NCBI GenBank assembly: GCA_013203525.1
Contig: JABMQB010000861.1
Coordinates: 1-9,124, forward strand
Direction: 5' to 3'
Origin: Mariniphaga sp.
Lineage (GTDB): Bacteria; Bacteroidota; Bacteroidia; Bacteroidales; Prolixibacteraceae
Length of the DNA: 9,124 bases
This document shows positions 6,907 through 9,124 of the stretch, one piece after another. Made by a program: the position numbers and the translations under genes. The notes under the pieces were generated by a model that was given only the letters and a program-made list of their open reading frames with translations, did not search any database and had not been told where the DNA came from. Every line of letters starts with the position of its first letter. The stretch's first letter is position 1.

Positions 6907-8133
6907 TTGAATTTCCCGTTTTTTATAGCAAAAAGATATCTTGTTTCAAAAAAGAAACGGAATATAGTTAACATAATATCAGCTATTGCTGTAACCGGAG
7001 TTACCGTTGGAACTATTGCATTGGTTGTGGTTTTATCGGTATACAATGGATTTAACGATCTTATTCATTCCATGTTTAACTCATTCGACCCAGACATTAA
7101 AATTACTGCCGTTGAAGGAAAAACATTTAAAGTAGATGATATTGGCCTTCAGGAAATTCAAAATATTCAAAACATTGCCTATATGGCCGAAGTTTTACAG
7201 GAAAGTGCAATTCTTGAATATGGCTCATTCCGTGATGTTGTAACAATTAAAGGCGTTTCGTCTAATTACAATAATGTTACAGACTTAGATAGTTTAATTT
7301 ATGATGGAAATATTAATTTCGAAAACAATGGTATTCCATATGCTGTAATAGGTTTAGGTGTTGCGAGCAATTTTGGAATAGGCCTAAATTTTCTTGATCC
7401 AATGCACGTTTATGCAGCTAAAAAAGGAGAAAGAGTTTCGGTTAACCTTGCACAGTCATTAAACCACGAACGAATTTTCCCTTCAGGAATTTTTAGGGTC
7501 CAGGAAAGTTATGATTCTGAATATGTACTGGTTCCGTTAAGTTTTGCCCGAACCTTATTTGATATTCCTGAAAAAATAAGTGCCTTGGAAATTAAATTAC
7601 ATACTAATGCTGATGTGGATTTATCACAAAAACAATTACAGGATATTGTTGGAGAAAAGTTCCACGTGAAAAACAAGTATCAACAGCAAGAATTGGTTTA
7701 TAAAGTTATGAATTCAGAAAAATGGGTAATTTTTTTTATTCTTTCATTTATACTGGCTTTATTATCATTTAATATCATTGGTAGTATTTCCATGTTAATT
7801 ATCGACAAAAAAAATGATATCGCTATATTAAAAAGTATGGGCGCCTATCAAAAAACCATCGACAGTGCATTTTTATACCAAGGCTGGTTAATAACGCTTT
7901 TAGGCTCTGTTTTAGGCTTGGTTTTGGGTGTTCTTATTAGCTATGTACAATTTTACTTCGGAATAATACAACTCCCGGGAGATGGCTCATTTGCAGTAAC
8001 AGCCTATCCTGTTTCAATCAATTTTCCTCATTTGCTTTTATCATTTATTACAGTAATTTTTATTGGATTTATTGCCTCTTGGATACCAATTCGCTATTTT
8101 TCAGGTAAATATATTGCTTCGGTGCAAAACTAA
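6907..8133 (+). CDS. LolC/LolE-family ABC transporter permease
   Basis: The 408-residue product begins at TTG 6907, giving (M)NFPFFIAKRYLVSKKK, the typical cytoplasmic N-terminus of this family. Membrane segments are predicted at about 21-46, 272-298, 322-353 and 375-395. The large periplasmic domain (about 47-270) lies between the first and second segments, the MacB/LolCE layout. D-K-K-N-D-I-A-I-L-K-S-M-G-A at 300-313 is the conserved FtsX-family cytoplasmic loop that contacts the ATPase. Family role: lipoprotein release from the inner membrane with a LolD-type ATPase, which is not encoded here. A related MacB-like export role cannot be excluded, and a bacterium may have a single LolC/E hybrid, so no symbol is given. 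Its 32-base distance from rbfA suggests one transcript. Confidence 0.9.
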   Translation: MNFPFFIAKRYLVSKKKRNIVNIISAIAVTGVTVGTIALVVVLSVYNGFNDLIHSMFNSFDPDIKITAVEGKTFKVDDIGLQEIQNIQNIAYMAEVLQESAILEYGSFRDVVTIKGVSSNYNNVTDLDSLIYDGNINFENNGIPYAVIGLGVASNFGIGLNFLDPMHVYAAKKGERVSVNLAQSLNHERIFPSGIFRVQESYDSEYVLVPLSFARTLFDIPEKISALEIKLHTNADVDLSQKQLQDIVGEKFHVKNKYQQQELVYKVMNSEKWVIFFILSFILALLSFNIIGSISMLIIDKKNDIAILKSMGAYQKTIDSAFLYQGWLITLLGSVLGLVLGVLISYVQFYFGIIQLPGDGSFAVTAYPVSINFPHLLLSFITVIFIGFIASWIPIRYFSGKYIASVQN

Positions 8134-8157
8134 TTTCTTTTAAACTGATATGATTTT

Positions 8158-8188
8158 TTATAGTCTTTTTCATTTGAAAAGATTATAA
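8158..8188. terminator. AT-rich hairpin after the permease gene, possible weak terminator
   Basis: Bases 8158-8169 and 8177-8188 can pair over about twelve base pairs (TATAGTCTTTT against AAAAGATTATA, with one G-U) around a seven-base loop. The stem is very AT-rich and is not followed by a T run on either strand, so terminator function is uncertain. Confidence 0.3.
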
Positions 8189-8209
8189 CTTGCGTTAGAA
8201 TTTTACGCA
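8173..8209 (+). promoter_or_regulatory. Weak promoter and palindrome candidate before tdh
   Basis: TTTG at 8173-8176 is followed after 19 bases by TAGAATTT at 8196-8203, an imperfect TAnnTTTG with about normal spacing. The same bases form a palindrome, TGCGT at 8191-8195 and ACGCA at 8205-8209 separated by nine bases, ending ten bases before the tdh start codon. A regulator binding there could block the promoter, but both signals are short and could be chance. Confidence 0.25.
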
Positions 8210-8218
8210 TAAATACAT

Positions 8219-9124
8219 ATGAAAGCAATCGTAAAATCAAAAGCAGAAAAGGGGCTATGGCTTAAAAAAATACCTATTCCTGAAATAGGTCCAAACAATG
8301 TATTGATAAAAATACATAAAGCTGCTGTTTGCGGTACCGACCTACATATTTACAAGTGGGACGAATGGGCCCGGCAAACTATTAAAACACCTGTAACAAT
8401 CGGGCACGAATTTATGGGTACCGTGGTTGTAATTGGTGATGAAGTTAACCGGGTTGCAATTGGAGAACGGGTTACAGTTGAAGGCCATATTTCCTGTGGT
8501 TTCTGCAGAAATTGCAGAAGAGGAAGGCAACATATTTGTGATCATACTGTTGGAATTGGCGTGAACCGTAATGGTGGATTTGCAGAATACATTTCAGTTC
8601 CGGATAAAAATGTATTACATGTTGACTCCCGAATTCCTGATGAAATTGTTGCTATAATGGATCCACTTGGAAATGCTACGCATACTGCCCTATCCTTTCC
8701 TTTATTAGGCGAAGACGTACTGATTACCGGAGTTGGTGGTTCAATTGGAGCAATGGCAGCTTCAATATGTAAATTTGCGGGCGCAAGAAACATTATTGGA
8801 ACCGATCTTAGCAAATTCCGTCGCAATTTAGCCCGCAAATTGGGAGCGACAAAAGTAATTGATCCGGCAAAGGAAAGTATTAAAGAAGCAATGGGTACGC
8901 TTGGTATGGTTGCCGGATTTGATATTGGCCTTGAATGCTCAGGTTCGTCTGTTGCTTTTAACGACATGGTTAATCTTATGTATAATGGTGGAAAAATTAG
9001 TCTGCTTGGATTACTTCCTCAATCAACCCGGATTAACTGGAGTAAATTAATTTTTAAAGGTCTTACACTAAAAGGAATTTATGGCCGTGAAATGTACGAA
9101 ACCTGGTATCAAATGGAAATGATG
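8219..9124 (+). CDS. tdh: L-threonine 3-dehydrogenase, 3' end missing
   Basis: The first 302 codons are present with no stop; the family is about 340 residues, so roughly 40 are off the window. It is a zinc-dependent medium-chain dehydrogenase that oxidises L-threonine with NAD+ to 2-amino-3-ketobutyrate. That product is normally cleaved by Kbl to glycine and acetyl-CoA; kbl is not visible here. Seen in sequence: catalytic zinc ligands C38 (AVCGTDLHIYKWDEW) and H63-E64 (GHEFMG); structural zinc cysteines C93, C96, C99 and C107; the MDPLGNATHTALSF motif; the nucleotide loop GVGGSIG at 171-177; D196 after the second strand, consistent with NAD; and KGIYGREMYETWY near the end, strongly diagnostic of Tdh. 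The nucleotide loop is one residue longer than the GAGPIG of E. coli Tdh. ATG 8219 was chosen because MKAIVKSKAEKGLWL aligns with the known N-terminus. Cytoplasmic; probably its own transcription unit. Confidence 0.95.
   Translation, partial: MKAIVKSKAEKGLWLKKIPIPEIGPNNVLIKIHKAAVCGTDLHIYKWDEWARQTIKTPVTIGHEFMGTVVVIGDEVNRVAIGERVTVEGHISCGFCRNCRRGRQHICDHTVGIGVNRNGGFAEYISVPDKNVLHVDSRIPDEIVAIMDPLGNATHTALSFPLLGEDVLITGVGGSIGAMAASICKFAGARNIIGTDLSKFRRNLARKLGATKVIDPAKESIKEAMGTLGMVAGFDIGLECSGSSVAFNDMVNLMYNGGKISLLGLLPQSTRINWSKLIFKGLTLKGIYGREMYETWYQMEMM

Noticed and set aside
6768..6971. Frame overlapping the end of rbfA and the start of the permease gene
   Set aside because: It is out of frame with both well-supported genes and has no own signal; it is chance.
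8158..8188. Strong rho-independent terminator after the permease gene
   Set aside because: The stem is almost all A/T and no T tract follows it, so it is kept only as a low-confidence hairpin.
8542..8967. Open frame of 141 codons on the - strand inside tdh
   Set aside because: It lies wholly antisense to a securely identified gene and has no recognisable domain or credible start region; it is a codon-bias shadow.

Overview
The window reads as chromosomal DNA from a member of the Bacteroidota. The evidence is an AT-rich composition, a FecR-type anti-sigma factor with the C-terminal domain usual in that phylum, several secreted proteins carrying STN, carboxypeptidase-regulatory-like and TonB-plug-like domains, a TAnnTTTG-type promoter element, and weak or absent Shine-Dalgarno sequences. 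The genus cannot be fixed from this sequence. All genes lie on the + strand.

Region 1 (1-6429) is a compact, apparently co-transcribed cell-envelope cluster that begins before the window. It contains, in order, the 3' part of a FecR-family anti-sigma regulator (1-645), a secreted STN / two-lobe aspartyl protease / PDZ protein (658-2225), a secreted STN / carboxypeptidase-regulatory-like protein of unknown function (TTG start, 2227-3813), and a large secreted protein with an MG2-like domain, a carboxypeptidase-regulatory-like domain and a TonB-plug-like domain but no beta-barrel (3850-6429). Gaps are 1 to 36 bases. A strong intrinsic terminator at 6457-6486 closes the unit. The protease gene is broken by an apparent one-base deletion near 1849-1853; restoring one base joins 658-1941 to the PDZ frame and gives a coherent protein of 522 residues. 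Three consecutive genes carry the same STN-like module: the C-terminus of FecR and the N-termini of the next two proteins. This resembles a FecR signalling locus in which the usual SusC-type TonB receptor is replaced by a protease and other barrel-less proteins. That reading is inference, but it is the most interesting aspect of the window.

Region 2 (6430-8133) is housekeeping: a probable promoter, rbfA (30S ribosome maturation), then a TTG-started LolC/LolE-family ABC transporter permease 32 bases downstream.

Region 3 (8134-9124) holds an 85-base spacer with an AT-rich hairpin and a short palindrome, followed by the first 302 codons of L-threonine 3-dehydrogenase (tdh), which runs off the window end. 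No RNA genes, insertion sequences or CRISPR arrays were seen, and no gap without a gene exceeds about 100 bases.
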